A stretch of 54,566 nucleotides of DNA from Patescibacteria group bacterium. GTDB lineage: Bacteria; Patescibacteriota; Minisyncoccia; UBA6257; 02-FULL-45-10c. A program made the translations under genes and the position numbers. Below the pieces are notes generated by a model. It made no database searches and was not told where the DNA came from. It was given only the letters and a program-made list of their open reading frames with translations. How positions within the stretch are numbered: the stretch's first letter is position 1; every line of letters starts with the position of its first letter. The stretch spans positions 1 through 54,566 of the forward strand of contig JAGWYA010000001.1 of the NCBI GenBank assembly GCA_018969615.1, read 5' to 3'. Below, one piece after another: positions 40,181-48,112 of this stretch.

Positions 40181-40735
40181 ATGTCCCGGAAATTCCTCAT
40201 ACGCTCCGCCGGCACGCTTCTTTTGATCGGAGCGGGGACGGTCCTTATTTTTGTGTTCCGCGCTTCAGCGCCATCCCGTTTCGCACCTGATTATCGCAAT
40301 GGAACGTATTATATCAATGACCAGGCAGTGACGCTGGTCAACGGAGTCTCCGCGGTTCCTGCGGCTCCGGGATCCGCGGCTCAGATCGTGACGCGGTACT
40401 TTGGCAACGGGGTCTCCGCCGATCTCAACGGCGACGGGCGTCCTGATGCCGCTTTCCTGATTACACAGGATACCGGCGGAAGCGGTACGTTCTATTATAT
40501 CGTTGCAGCGCTCAATACGCCGCAGGGCTATGAGGGATCCCGCGCTTTTTTCTTAGGAGATCGTATCGCTCCGCAACCGACCACGGTCACTGCGGACGGC
40601 ACTATCATTGTGAACTATGCCGACCGGGCGCCGGGAGAAAGCTTTGCGGTAGCGCCGTCAGTGGGGACGAGCATCTATCTCCGGTTCGATCCCTCCTCTC
40701 TTTCATTTGAAGAAATAACGCCCGCTCATTCCTGA
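40181..40735 (+). CDS. Secreted/anchored protein with calcium-loop-like motif
   Basis: The 184-aa protein has an N-terminal membrane anchor (residues about 8-27) followed by a beta-rich domain. The motif SADLNGDGRPDAAFLI is an EF-hand-like/FG-GAP-type calcium loop (DxNxDGxxD). No catalytic residues are obvious. I do not recognise a named family; similar small extracytoplasmic proteins are common in Patescibacteria. It lies between the MliC-like gene and the amidase and probably belongs to the same surface set. Confidence 0.65.
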   Translation: MSRKFLIRSAGTLLLIGAGTVLIFVFRASAPSRFAPDYRNGTYYINDQAVTLVNGVSAVPAAPGSAAQIVTRYFGNGVSADLNGDGRPDAAFLITQDTGGSGTFYYIVAALNTPQGYEGSRAFFLGDRIAPQPTTVTADGTIIVNYADRAPGESFAVAPSVGTSIYLRFDPSSLSFEEITPAHS

Positions 40736-40751
40736 TCTTACTTTTATTTTT

Positions 40752-41009
40752 ATGCGATCACTTCGTACGATCTTACTTTCACTTTTCCTTATTTCTCTCG
40801 CCGGTCTGGCGTTCTCGGGCGTGCTGAGCTATCAGGAGCTCTGGGGCGGAACCGGGATCAGTTGTCCTGCGCCGGGGGCACCGGGAACGGTCGGGGGGTA
40901 TCCCGCATGCGTCTATGGATTTTTTATGTACCTTCTGCTTGCGTTGATCGCGGGGCGGGGAGTAATGCTCTCCCGCCGCTGGTCAGAAAAAGGCGAACCA
41001 CTTCCATGA
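40752..41009 (+). CDS. Small two-helix membrane protein
   Basis: The 85-aa protein has an N-terminal helix (about 7-27), a short outside loop with two Cys (SCPAPGAPGTVGGYPACVYG) and a second helix (FFMYLLLALIAGRGVML) with a basic inside tail. The Cys pair may form a disulfide. Its TGA overlaps the amidase ATG (ATGA), so the two are translationally coupled. Function unknown. Confidence 0.7.
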   Translation: MRSLRTILLSLFLISLAGLAFSGVLSYQELWGGTGISCPAPGAPGTVGGYPACVYGFFMYLLLALIAGRGVMLSRRWSEKGEPLP

Positions 41010-42280
41010 GACGTTTCATTTTCAGTGCGCTGATCATAGCCATGATCGGCGGCGCGGGGTGGTATGGAGCCATGCTGCTTCAGACCACGTCATCCCTGAA
41101 CCTTGCCGCAACCGCGTCGACGGCAGCTTCCTCGACGCAAACCACTACGGTTTCTGAGGCTCCCGCTCCAGCGCCGGATCCTTCTCTTACCTTTGGTTCG
41201 CCTCAGGCTCCGGTGTTCACGCAGAAACCGCGCATTCTTATCATTCCCGGCCATGAGCCTGATTACGGCGGCGCACAGTTCGGCTCGCTCAATGAACGGG
41301 ATATGACGGCGGAATTAGGGGTTGATCTTCAGCAATTCTTGGACCAGGACCCGAACTATCAGGCGTTCATTACGCGAAGCGACACGGCATGGAACCCGAC
41401 GTTCGCGAATTATTTTACAACGGACTGGAATGCGATCGTCGCCTGGGAAGCGGCCGCCCGGAAGAACGGCACCATGCTTGCTGCGCTGAAAGATTCACCG
41501 ACACCGGCCATACAGCATAATGCCGCCGAAGCCGATGTGGCGCTCCGCTTGTACGGAGTTACAAAATGGGCGGACGAGAACAATATCGATCTGATGATCC
41601 ATATCCATTTCAATGACTATCCGGGTCATCCTGACGGCGTTCCCGGAGAGTATTCCGGTGTCGTGATCTACACTCCGGCTGCCCAATATGACAACAGTTC
41701 AAGCACTCAGCCGATCGCCCAGGCAATGCTCCGCCGGCTTGCTCTTTATAATCCCATTGATGATCTGCCGATCGAATCCACGGGGATCGTTCAGGATCCG
41801 GAGCTTATTGCCATCGGCGCGAACAATACCGCCAAACCCGCCAGCATGCTCATTGAATATAATTATATTTATGAGCCCCAGTTCGTGAATTCCGCGGTCC
41901 GCTCCGTTGCATTGAAAGACCTCGCCTATCAGACCTATCTGGGATTGCAGGATTTCTATACGAACGCGCAAAATGTATCCGCGCTCACGAACTATTTTCC
42001 TGCGAACGTCTACCGCTGGACGACGCCGGTCAGCGATAACTCGGGTGACCCGAACGATGTCTACGCATTGCAAACCGCTTTGATCATGGACGGCGATTTT
42101 CCGCCTGCGCCCTTAACCGGGTACGATTGCCCGCACAGCGGCTTCTTCGGTACATGCACGCAAAACGCGGTTCAGGCGCTTCAGGCGAAATACGGGATCA
42201 CCGGCGAGGACGCTTCAGGACCGCACACATTCGCATTGCTCCAAAAGATCTATAATGGAGAAATGACCCCGCGGTCATAA
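41006..42280 (+). CDS. N-acetylmuramoyl-L-alanine amidase-like protein with peptidoglycan-binding tail
   Basis: From the ATG at 41006 the protein is 424 aa. After a membrane anchor (about 5-24) and a Ser/Thr/Pro/Ala linker, the amidase_3-like domain starts ILIIPGHEPDYGGAQFGSLN; the His and Glu there fit zinc ligands. MIHIHFNDYP supplies the next His, and MLIEYNYIYEP carries the catalytic-type Glu. Residues about 345-420 look like a peptidoglycan-binding-1 domain (DVYALQTALIMDGDFPP, FFGTCTQNAVQALQAKYGIT). It would cut the amide bond between muramic acid and the stem peptide, in its own wall or that of a host. Confidence 0.83.
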   Translation: MRRFIFSALIIAMIGGAGWYGAMLLQTTSSLNLAATASTAASSTQTTTVSEAPAPAPDPSLTFGSPQAPVFTQKPRILIIPGHEPDYGGAQFGSLNERDMTAELGVDLQQFLDQDPNYQAFITRSDTAWNPTFANYFTTDWNAIVAWEAAARKNGTMLAALKDSPTPAIQHNAAEADVALRLYGVTKWADENNIDLMIHIHFNDYPGHPDGVPGEYSGVVIYTPAAQYDNSSSTQPIAQAMLRRLALYNPIDDLPIESTGIVQDPELIAIGANNTAKPASMLIEYNYIYEPQFVNSAVRSVALKDLAYQTYLGLQDFYTNAQNVSALTNYFPANVYRWTTPVSDNSGDPNDVYALQTALIMDGDFPPAPLTGYDCPHSGFFGTCTQNAVQALQAKYGITGEDASGPHTFALLQKIYNGEMTPRS

Positions 42281-42297
42281 ATTAAAATATCATTTGT

Positions 42298-42999
42298 ATG
42301 GAAATTAAAGACAAGGTGATCGTTATTACGGGAGCATCACAGGGGATCGGCCGTGCGGCAGCGCTTCAGCTTGCCGAACAAGGCGCCCGGTTAGTTCTTG
42401 CCGCGCGTTCAGCGGATGCCTTGACCGAGCTTGCGAAGTCATTGCCGGATGCCATTGCGGTTCCGACGGATATGATCGATCCCGCTGCGATCCGCCGCCT
42501 CATTGAGAAAGCCGTGGAGCAGTATGGAAAGATCGACATTCTTATTAATAATGCAGGGAAGGGGATGTACGGCTCCTTGGAATCGATCCAACCGGACCAG
42601 TATCGGGAGATCATGGATCTGAATGTCTTTGGCCCCTTGATCGCCATGCAGGAAGTCATCCCGCATATGCGCGCAGCCGGCGGCGGGATGATCATCAATG
42701 TCAGCTCCCGTGTTTCCAAGAACTTCTTTCCGAACCTTTCGGCGTACGCCTCGACCAAATATGCCCTGAACGCTCTCTCATTGACCGCCCGCGAAGAATT
42801 AAAGCCCGATCATATCGTGGTCAGCGTTCTCCATCCGAAAATGACCGCGACTGATTTTGGGAAGAATGCGTTCCACGCAGAACCGTTCCGCGATGTCCGT
42901 CCCGGCGACCGGGCGCATATGCCGGTTGATACCGCTGAGGATGTCGCGAGAAAGCTCCTTGAGCTCATCCGGTCCGAAGACGCTGAGGCGGAACTGTAA
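42298..42999 (+). CDS. Short-chain dehydrogenase/reductase (SDR)
   Basis: The 233-aa protein is a classical SDR: cofactor motif TGASQGIG (residues about 11-18), NNAG at about 86, catalytic Ser in INVSSRVS and the YASTK active site (Y-x3-K, about 150). It oxidises or reduces an alcohol/ketone with NAD(P); the acidic/basic residue after strand 2 (AARSADAL) favours NADP. Substrate unknown. It follows the amidase by 17 nt. Confidence 0.92.
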   Translation: MEIKDKVIVITGASQGIGRAAALQLAEQGARLVLAARSADALTELAKSLPDAIAVPTDMIDPAAIRRLIEKAVEQYGKIDILINNAGKGMYGSLESIQPDQYREIMDLNVFGPLIAMQEVIPHMRAAGGGMIINVSSRVSKNFFPNLSAYASTKYALNALSLTAREELKPDHIVVSVLHPKMTATDFGKNAFHAEPFRDVRPGDRAHMPVDTAEDVARKLLELIRSEDAEAEL

Positions 43000-43097
43000 A
43001 AGTTATGCCCCGAAGAGCCGTTTTTCTTGCCGGAGGAAAGGCGTATTATAATGATAAAGGTCCTTTAAGAAGGATATAATAATTAAGGTAATTTCTT

Positions 43098-43403
43098 ATG
43101 AACGTACAAGAATTAAAAAAAGAGCTTGCCAAAGGCGAGCAGGTTGAGCTGATCGATGTTCGGGAAAAGGATGAGTTCGCGCAGGGCGACAAGATCCCGG
43201 GATCGAAGAACGTCCCGATGGGTCAGATGTTCGTGGATGCCGCCGGAGGGCGTCTTCCGAAAGACAAGAAGATCGTGACGATCTGCAAATCGGGGAAGCG
43301 GTGCGAGATCGTGGCCAATGAATTGAAGAAGAGCGGATACAACATTGAGCATCTCGAAGGCGGGGTCAATGCGTGGGAAACCGACGGTGCAGCTCACTCT
43401 TAA
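43098..43403 (+). CDS. Rhodanese-like sulfur carrier domain protein
   Basis: The 101-aa single-domain protein begins with the rhodanese motif VELIDVREKDEFAQGDKIPG and has the active-site loop ICKSGKRC (Cys at about residue 62), followed by LEGGVNAW near the end. It transfers sulfur as a persulfide or reduces similar groups. Two TATAAT boxes (43047 and 43075) precede it. Confidence 0.92.
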   Translation: MNVQELKKELAKGEQVELIDVREKDEFAQGDKIPGSKNVPMGQMFVDAAGGRLPKDKKIVTICKSGKRCEIVANELKKSGYNIEHLEGGVNAWETDGAAHS

Positions 43404-43445
43404 GGATCTTGGCGGCGCGGTACAAGAAATGTCTTGTTCTTATGA

Positions 43446-43919
43446 CTAAGCTTTTTGCCGGCTCAGATACCGGTATTCGTGCCATACCAATACGATAATA
43501 AAGGCATCAAATGCGCTGAGCGCAAGAAGCCCCCAAAGATGCGTAAACGTGTACTGATAGAGCTGGTAGACGATAAAGAGCGCGAGGACGCCGATGGACA
43601 AAGGATATGACCAGAGCCGTTTTGTGAGAAGTCCGGCAACGATCAGGACCTTAATGATCCCATGGCTGAGCAGATAGAGCGCCGCAAAGAGGCGCGTCGA
43701 TGAGGACAGGGTCGGAAGCAGGTGCCGGGCGAAATTGGCGACGAGGTCCTGCGGATCTTCCAGAAGTTCATGCTGCGTGAGAATGAGGATCAGGTGGTTC
43801 GTCGTGCCGTAAAAAACGAACGCAAGCCCGCCGATCAGCTCAAGGACGCCGTCGAGGGCCTTGAGGAGAACGCTGATCTCAAAGATGCGGTAGATGTTTT
43901 TTTCTTTCAGATGAAACAT
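43446..43919 (-). CDS. DUF2127 membrane protein
   Basis: The 157-aa protein has four membrane helices and fits DUF2127: IYRIFEISVLLKALDGVLEL in helix 1, ALYLLSHGIIKVLIVAGLL in the middle with its conserved His, and YQLYQYTFTHLWGLLALS. The family has no known function. It is convergent with the rhodanese gene; the short hairpin ACAAGA-aatg-TCTTGT just downstream may end both transcripts. Confidence 0.87.
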   Translation of the reverse strand: MFHLKEKNIYRIFEISVLLKALDGVLELIGGLAFVFYGTTNHLILILTQHELLEDPQDLVANFARHLLPTLSSSTRLFAALYLLSHGIIKVLIVAGLLTKRLWSYPLSIGVLALFIVYQLYQYTFTHLWGLLALSAFDAFIIVLVWHEYRYLSRQKA

Positions 43920-43978
43920 AGCTCTTTCGAAGAAATGCTATACTGATGATATAGGCATTATAATTAATATTCATCTTA

Positions 43979-44188
43979 ATGACCATTGAAGGACTTATTT
44001 TTTACCTTTTGCTGCTCGACAGCCTGACCGCGAATGCGGTCGCCTGGTGGGGGGAGCAGTGGTATTCCCGCCATTTCCGCGTCAGTTCGCGGCTTTTCCC
44101 GGTAACGAAGGCATGGGCGCTGTACTATCTGATCCTGGTTTTGTGGGCCGGATCGTTGCTCTATCGCGCCGGGGCATTGGGATTCTAA
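43979..44188 (+). CDS. Small two-helix membrane protein (69 aa)
   Basis: The protein begins MTIEGLIFYLLLLDSLTANA and has a central basic/aromatic loop (WWGEQWYSRHFRVSSRLFPV) and a second helix (ALYYLILVLWAGSLLYRAG). A TATAAT box lies 14 nt before the ATG, and the gene ends at a strong terminator. Function unknown; similar short Trp-rich membrane proteins are found in Patescibacteria. Confidence 0.7.
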   Translation: MTIEGLIFYLLLLDSLTANAVAWWGEQWYSRHFRVSSRLFPVTKAWALYYLILVLWAGSLLYRAGALGF

Positions 44189-44219
44189 TAAAAATATCCG
44201 GCAAGACCGGATATTTTTA
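44189..44219. terminator. Bidirectional terminator
   Basis: AAAAATATCCGG-caaga-CCGGATATTTTT lies between convergent genes and can stop transcription from both sides. Confidence 0.88.
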
Positions 44220-44843
44220 TTGCGCTTCTTGCTCTTCTTTTTCTCCCGCTTTTTCTTCGGCTTCTTGCAGCCGCCGGGTGACATATTTCTTGAAGAAGTA
44301 ATAGGCGGTGAAGATCAGGATGCCGCCGCCGACGATGTATTGGATCTTTTCAAGGATCGCTGAAGCGGTGCCGAATGCGCTTCCGAAGAAATAGCCGAGG
44401 AACAAAAGAGTGCCGTAGTGAGTGAGCGCGATCAATGATCCGTACAGAATGAAGGAATTGAACGGCATCTCTACCATGCCTGCGACGACGATCAGTCCCG
44501 CAGCGACGCCATAGGAGAGCTTGCTAAAGAACATCGTTTTGCCGGGATGATGGTTCCACAGCAGGCGGATATCTTCCATTTCAGCATCGGTAATGCCGAG
44601 GCGATGCAGTAATCGGCGAATGAAACTTGTTTTTGCGGTATATTTCCCGGTGACATAACACAGCACATCAACGGTGACATCGCGGAGCAGGAAAAAGACC
44701 AGAAGAATATACACATTAAAATACCCGAGTGACGCAAGGGTTCCCGCAATGAACGCGATGATCGGTCCTTCGACGAACGAAAGCGGCAGAAGGATCCAAT
44801 AGCGGTAGGCGATAATAAGCGTTGAAATTGATCCGAGAGACAT
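44217..44843 (-). CDS. DedA/SNARE-associated family membrane protein
   Basis: From the ATG at 44843 the protein is 208 aa. It shows the DedA pattern: FVEGPIIAFIAGTLASLG near the first re-entrant region, RDVTVDVLCYVTGKYT (in place of GD-x-x-x-Y-x-x-G), the middle FFSKLSYGVAAGLIVVAG, and a C-terminal helix with a charged tail of Glu/Lys. DedA proteins act as lipid scramblases for undecaprenyl phosphate or phospholipids. The start at 44891 was rejected because TATACT lies 6 nt before the ATG at 44843. Confidence 0.82.
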   Translation of the reverse strand: MSLGSISTLIIAYRYWILLPLSFVEGPIIAFIAGTLASLGYFNVYILLVFFLLRDVTVDVLCYVTGKYTAKTSFIRRLLHRLGITDAEMEDIRLLWNHHPGKTMFFSKLSYGVAAGLIVVAGMVEMPFNSFILYGSLIALTHYGTLLFLGYFFGSAFGTASAILEKIQYIVGGGILIFTAYYFFKKYVTRRLQEAEEKAGEKEEQEAQ

Positions 44844-44849
44844 AATTTC

Positions 44850-44855
44850 AGTATA
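44850..44855 (-). promoter_or_regulatory. -10 box of the DedA-like gene
   Basis: TGG-TATACT then gaaatt (6 nt) and the ATG at 44843. Confidence 0.6.
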
Positions 44856-44918
44856 CCATCGTAAAAAGATCCCGTCCCGGAGGTCGGGCATCCGCTCTTC
44901 AAAAATGGCAGTATTTGG

Positions 44919-44924
44919 TACACT
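44919..44924 (+). promoter_or_regulatory. -10 box of the 94-aa repeat protein
   Basis: TGG-TACACT then ggatac (6 nt) and the ATG at 44931; same leaderless spacing. Confidence 0.5.
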
Positions 44925-44930
44925 GGATAC

Positions 44931-45215
44931 ATGGTTAAGATCACCGGGAACGACATTTGGCGCGACGGACAGCGGATCGGCTGGATCGAGAACAATTATA
45001 TCCGCGCGCGGGACGGTAAAAGGCTCGGTTATTATTCGGGGAAATATATCTATGCCGAAAACGGGAGCAAGCTTGCCTTTATAGAGGGGGATTACCTTTG
45101 CTCCGAGACCGACCCCGCGAAAAAGGTCCGCCTTGAAACGATCAATGAAACCATCACCGGCGGTATTTTCCCGGAGATCTGCAAATGCACAGTGTATATT
45201 TTGCTTGGAAATTGA
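44931..45215 (+). CDS. Small protein of four DG-x-x-(I/L)-G-type repeats
   Basis: The 94-aa protein is built from short beta repeats of about 12-14 residues: IWRDGQRIGWIENNYI, RARDGKRLGYYSGKYI, YAENGSKLAFIEGDYL. Each gives a strand-turn-strand unit, so a small beta-fan or solenoid is likely. There is no signal peptide. I recognise the repeat style from uncharacterised bacterial proteins but know no function. Confidence 0.65.
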   Translation: MVKITGNDIWRDGQRIGWIENNYIRARDGKRLGYYSGKYIYAENGSKLAFIEGDYLCSETDPAKKVRLETINETITGGIFPEICKCTVYILLGN

Positions 45216-45229
45216 TCTTCGGGTATACT
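45201..45229 (+). promoter_or_regulatory. Promoter of the gene at 45238
   Basis: TTGCTT, a 17-nt spacer and TATACT, with 8 nt to the ATG. It overlaps the last codons of the upstream gene. Confidence 0.55.
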
Positions 45230-45237
45230 ATGGGCAT

Positions 45238-45804
45238 ATGAAAAAAACATCTTTTTTATTCGATGGCGCAATGGCGCTCGCGGTGATCACGACGCTTGTT
45301 TTCGTGACGATGTATGTGGCGTTTCAGCAGAATATTCGGCTTTCTGCGAACGATAATCAGGTGCAGCTTGCCGAATACTCGGCGAATTTACTTGCGCAGG
45401 GTCTTTCTCCGCAGGATGCGACCGGCCCGGCTCGCGTTGAGATCGCCCGCGATCTGGTCCCGTATATGATGGTCTATAGCGCGACCGATACGCTTCTTTC
45501 GACGGACGCAACTTTGAACGGCGCAGCACCTGTTCTTCCGAGCGGGGTTTTGGATGCGGCAAGTACGACCGGCGAGACGCGGATCACCTGGGAGCCTGAA
45601 CAGGGCGTCCGCAGTGCGATCGTGGTGGTTCCGTATAACGGCGTGAGCTCCGGTTTTGTCGTCGTCGGAAAATCGCTTCGGGAATCGGAAACGCGCGACA
45701 CCGAGATCTTCTCGATCATCTTCGTTGCATGGCTCCTTTCCCTCGGATATATCTTCGCACTCCCGTATCTGCTTCAATTCGTGAACGACATGCATAATCG
45801 CTAG
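45238..45804 (+). CDS. Membrane protein with extracytoplasmic sensor-like domain
   Basis: From the ATG at 45238 the protein is 188 aa: an N-terminal helix (about 9-28), an outside domain of about 125 residues (ARVEIARDLVPYMMVYSATD, then LSTDATLNGAAPVLPSG, ending SSGFVVVGKSLRES) and a C-terminal helix. The order and the VVPYNGVSSGFVVVG strand pair resemble a Cache/PAS-like sensor, but no signalling domain follows. Function unknown. The ORF-track start at 45133 overlaps the upstream gene and was dropped. Confidence 0.7.
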   Translation: MKKTSFLFDGAMALAVITTLVFVTMYVAFQQNIRLSANDNQVQLAEYSANLLAQGLSPQDATGPARVEIARDLVPYMMVYSATDTLLSTDATLNGAAPVLPSGVLDAASTTGETRITWEPEQGVRSAIVVVPYNGVSSGFVVVGKSLRESETRDTEIFSIIFVAWLLSLGYIFALPYLLQFVNDMHNR

Positions 45805-45834
45805 CAAATGAGTGACAGCGGGTATTCAGAAAAA

Positions 45835-45862
45835 GCATCGTGCACCTTTCGGCGCACGATGC
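45835..45862. terminator. Hairpin between the sensor-like gene and the flavin module
   Basis: GCATCGTGC, a 10-nt loop, GCACGATGC form a 9-bp stem. Only a weak T content follows, so termination is likely but not certain. Confidence 0.5.
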
Positions 45863-45905
45863 TCGTAATAAGGTGTATACGTAATTAGCAGCAGCCTTTC
45901 ATCCT

Positions 45906-46508
45906 ATGCCTATGCCGTTCCGATCCGCAGCAAAGTTCGTTTGGTCCTTCTTTCTTATTGGTACTTTTGCGCTTTTTGCCTATTGGAACAGTTATCAGAG
46001 CAATCAGCTTGCCTACGTCGTCCCGAGCGCTACGACCGGAACCACGCCTGCGCCCGCCGCACAGCAAACACCCCCCGTTCCGGCGGCGTCAAATCCTCCT
46101 TCTCAGTCTCCGACGGCATCAACGCCGGCCGCTCCGGCTCAGTCAGCCCCGGTATCACAGCCGGCACCGGCTCCGACCCCTACGCCAGCTCCTCAACCCG
46201 CACCGGCCCCAAAACCTGCCGGAATGTATAAAGACGGCACTTATACCGGCCCCTCGGTCTATGTTTATTACGGCAATGTGCAAGTTCAGGCAACGATCAG
46301 CGGCGGCAAGCTTACGGATGTCCAATTCTTAGACCATCCGCAGGACCGCTATACGTCAATTGCGATCAATGATTATGCGATGCCGATCCTTCAGCAGGAG
46401 GCCCTGCAGGCGCAAAGTGCGAATGTGAACGGCGTTTCCGGTGCAAGCGAGACCAGCGGCGGCTTCGTTCAGTCGCTGGGAGCGGCACTGGCTCAGGCAA
46501 AAAATTAA
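45906..46508 (+). CDS. Membrane-anchored FMN-binding domain protein (covalent flavin acceptor)
   Basis: The 200-aa protein has an N-terminal signal anchor (about 9-28), a long Pro/Ala/Ser/Thr linker (about 40-105) and a C-terminal FMN_bind domain. YKDGTYTGPSVYVYYGNVQV begins the domain, and GVSGASETSGGF near residue 180 matches the flavinylation motif (S/T-G-A-S/T-x-S/T), where ApbE links FMN to a Ser/Thr. The linker would let the flavin domain reach through the wall. It is the first gene of a module with an RnfD-like reductase, a ZIP transporter and ApbE. Confidence 0.88.
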   Translation: MPMPFRSAAKFVWSFFLIGTFALFAYWNSYQSNQLAYVVPSATTGTTPAPAAQQTPPVPAASNPPSQSPTASTPAAPAQSAPVSQPAPAPTPTPAPQPAPAPKPAGMYKDGTYTGPSVYVYYGNVQVQATISGGKLTDVQFLDHPQDRYTSIAINDYAMPILQQEALQAQSANVNGVSGASETSGGFVQSLGAALAQAKN

Positions 46509-46525
46509 TTTTTCTCCGTTTTATT

Positions 46526-48064
46526 ATGTGGGATGATCTCTCCGCCGCAATTGAACAGTTTCTGAACACAACGACCATGTACCGGGTGGTCTTGTACTAT
46601 CTTGCCTTTTTGCTGATCGCCGGCTTCGGCCTCAGTATGTTCGGTGTTCTTGCGTTTACGCCGGTCGCGCTCGTCGTTTCGACGATCCTGCTGCTGTTCA
46701 CTTGCTGGACCATCAATACGATCACGGCCTACATCTTTGGCGGACCCCAGAACGTTGAATCAGTGTTCATTACGGCGTTCATTCTTGCGCTCATTATTAC
46801 GCCGCCGGAAGCCTCTCATTACGCGACTGCACTTCCGATGCTTTTTTGGGCCGGAACGATCGCCATGGCCTCAAAGTTCATTTTTAGCATCGGAAAGAAG
46901 CATCTTTTCAATCCGGCAGCGTTCGCAGTCGCGACGACCGCCATTGTTCTGAACTTTACCGCAAGCTGGTGGGTAGGGAACCCGTGGATGCTTCCGTTCG
47001 TCCTGGTCGGCGTCCTCATTCTGCGGAAGATCCATCGCTGGGACCTGGGTACCGCTTTTTTCACCGCCGCTTTCCTGACCATCGTCGCATCAGGGGTTTT
47101 GCAGAATGCCTCACCGTTGGATATGCTTCCGCGCATCCTTTTGGAAACGCCGATCTTTTTCTTCACCTTCGTTATGATCACGGAGCCGCTGACGACGCCG
47201 CCGACGCGGCCGCTGCGGATCGCTTACGGCGTTTTGGTCGGCGTCTTGTTCGCCCCCGCGATGCATATCGGATCGCTGTATTCAACTCCTGAGCTGGCGC
47301 TTCTTGCCGGCAACCTTTTTTCCTATGCGGTAAGCCCGAAACAAAAACTCATCCTTAAATTAAAGGAACGGATCCCGATCGCGGGCTCGGTCTATGATTT
47401 TGTGTTCGAATCGCCGCAGCCCCTCCGCTTCGCTCCGGGGCAGTATATGGAATGGACCCTTGGCCATTATCATCCTGACAACCGCGGCATCCGCAGATAC
47501 TTCACGATCGCGTCATCTCCGGCTGACCGCGAAGTGCGGCTGGGCGTGAAGTTCTATCAGTCTCCGAGCAGCTTTAAAAAAGCGCTGGGCGCATTATATC
47601 CCGGTGACGAGATCATCGCCTCCCATGTCGCGGGGGACTTTACGCTGCCTAAGGACGCGGGGCAGAAGCTCGCTTTTATCGCCGGCGGGATCGGTGTTAC
47701 GCCGTTCCGGAGCATGATCAAGCATCTGATCGACCGGAATGAGCGGCGGAATATTGTCTTGCTCTATTCGAACCGTTCGCCGGCGGATATCGCCTATAAG
47801 GACATATTCGATCAGGCGCAGGAAAAACTGGGCATTGAAACGGTTTACGTCGTGAACGCGATTGATCCGAAATCGGTCCCTGCCTGGTGCAAAACGGGCA
47901 TGATCAACGCGCAAATGATCGCCGAGGAGGTTCCGGATTACCGGGAGCGTACGTTCTACATCTCGGGCCCGCAAGTGATGGTGGATGCGTTCCGTTCAAC
48001 GCTTCGCGCGATGGGGCTGAAGAAGCGGCAGATCAAGACCGATTTCTTCCCCGGTCTTGCATAA
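46526..48064 (+). CDS. RnfD/NqrB-like membrane domain fused to an NAD(P)H flavin reductase
   Basis: The 512-aa protein has about eight or nine N-terminal membrane helices (residues about 15-275). The block SIGKKHLFNPAAFAVATTAI resembles the NQR2/RnfD/RnfE family. A cytoplasmic FNR-type domain follows: RRYFTIASSP (FAD-binding R-x-Y-S/T-like), FIAGGIGVTPFRSMI (NAD(P) glycine motif) and FYISGPQVMVDAFRSTLRAM at the end. It is expected to take electrons from NAD(P)H, pass them across the membrane and deliver them to the covalently flavinylated partner encoded 17 nt upstream. Confidence 0.88.
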   Translation: MWDDLSAAIEQFLNTTTMYRVVLYYLAFLLIAGFGLSMFGVLAFTPVALVVSTILLLFTCWTINTITAYIFGGPQNVESVFITAFILALIITPPEASHYATALPMLFWAGTIAMASKFIFSIGKKHLFNPAAFAVATTAIVLNFTASWWVGNPWMLPFVLVGVLILRKIHRWDLGTAFFTAAFLTIVASGVLQNASPLDMLPRILLETPIFFFTFVMITEPLTTPPTRPLRIAYGVLVGVLFAPAMHIGSLYSTPELALLAGNLFSYAVSPKQKLILKLKERIPIAGSVYDFVFESPQPLRFAPGQYMEWTLGHYHPDNRGIRRYFTIASSPADREVRLGVKFYQSPSSFKKALGALYPGDEIIASHVAGDFTLPKDAGQKLAFIAGGIGVTPFRSMIKHLIDRNERRNIVLLYSNRSPADIAYKDIFDQAQEKLGIETVYVVNAIDPKSVPAWCKTGMINAQMIAEEVPDYRERTFYISGPQVMVDAFRSTLRAMGLKKRQIKTDFFPGLA

Positions 48065-48095
48065 GGTCGTCCTGGCATTGGCGGTATCCGTTTGG

Positions 48096-48101
48096 TATAG
48101 T
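48096..48101 (+). promoter_or_regulatory. Candidate -10 box before the ZIP transporter
   Basis: TGG-TATAGT with 11 nt to the ATG at 48113, suggesting that the ZIP gene can be transcribed apart from the reductase. Confidence 0.45.
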
Positions 48102-48112
48102 GAGGTATCATT

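Noticed and set aside
40862-41005. N-terminal extension of the amidase ORF
   Set aside because: It overlaps the upstream 85-aa membrane protein in another frame; the ATG in the ATGA overlap is followed by a proper signal anchor.
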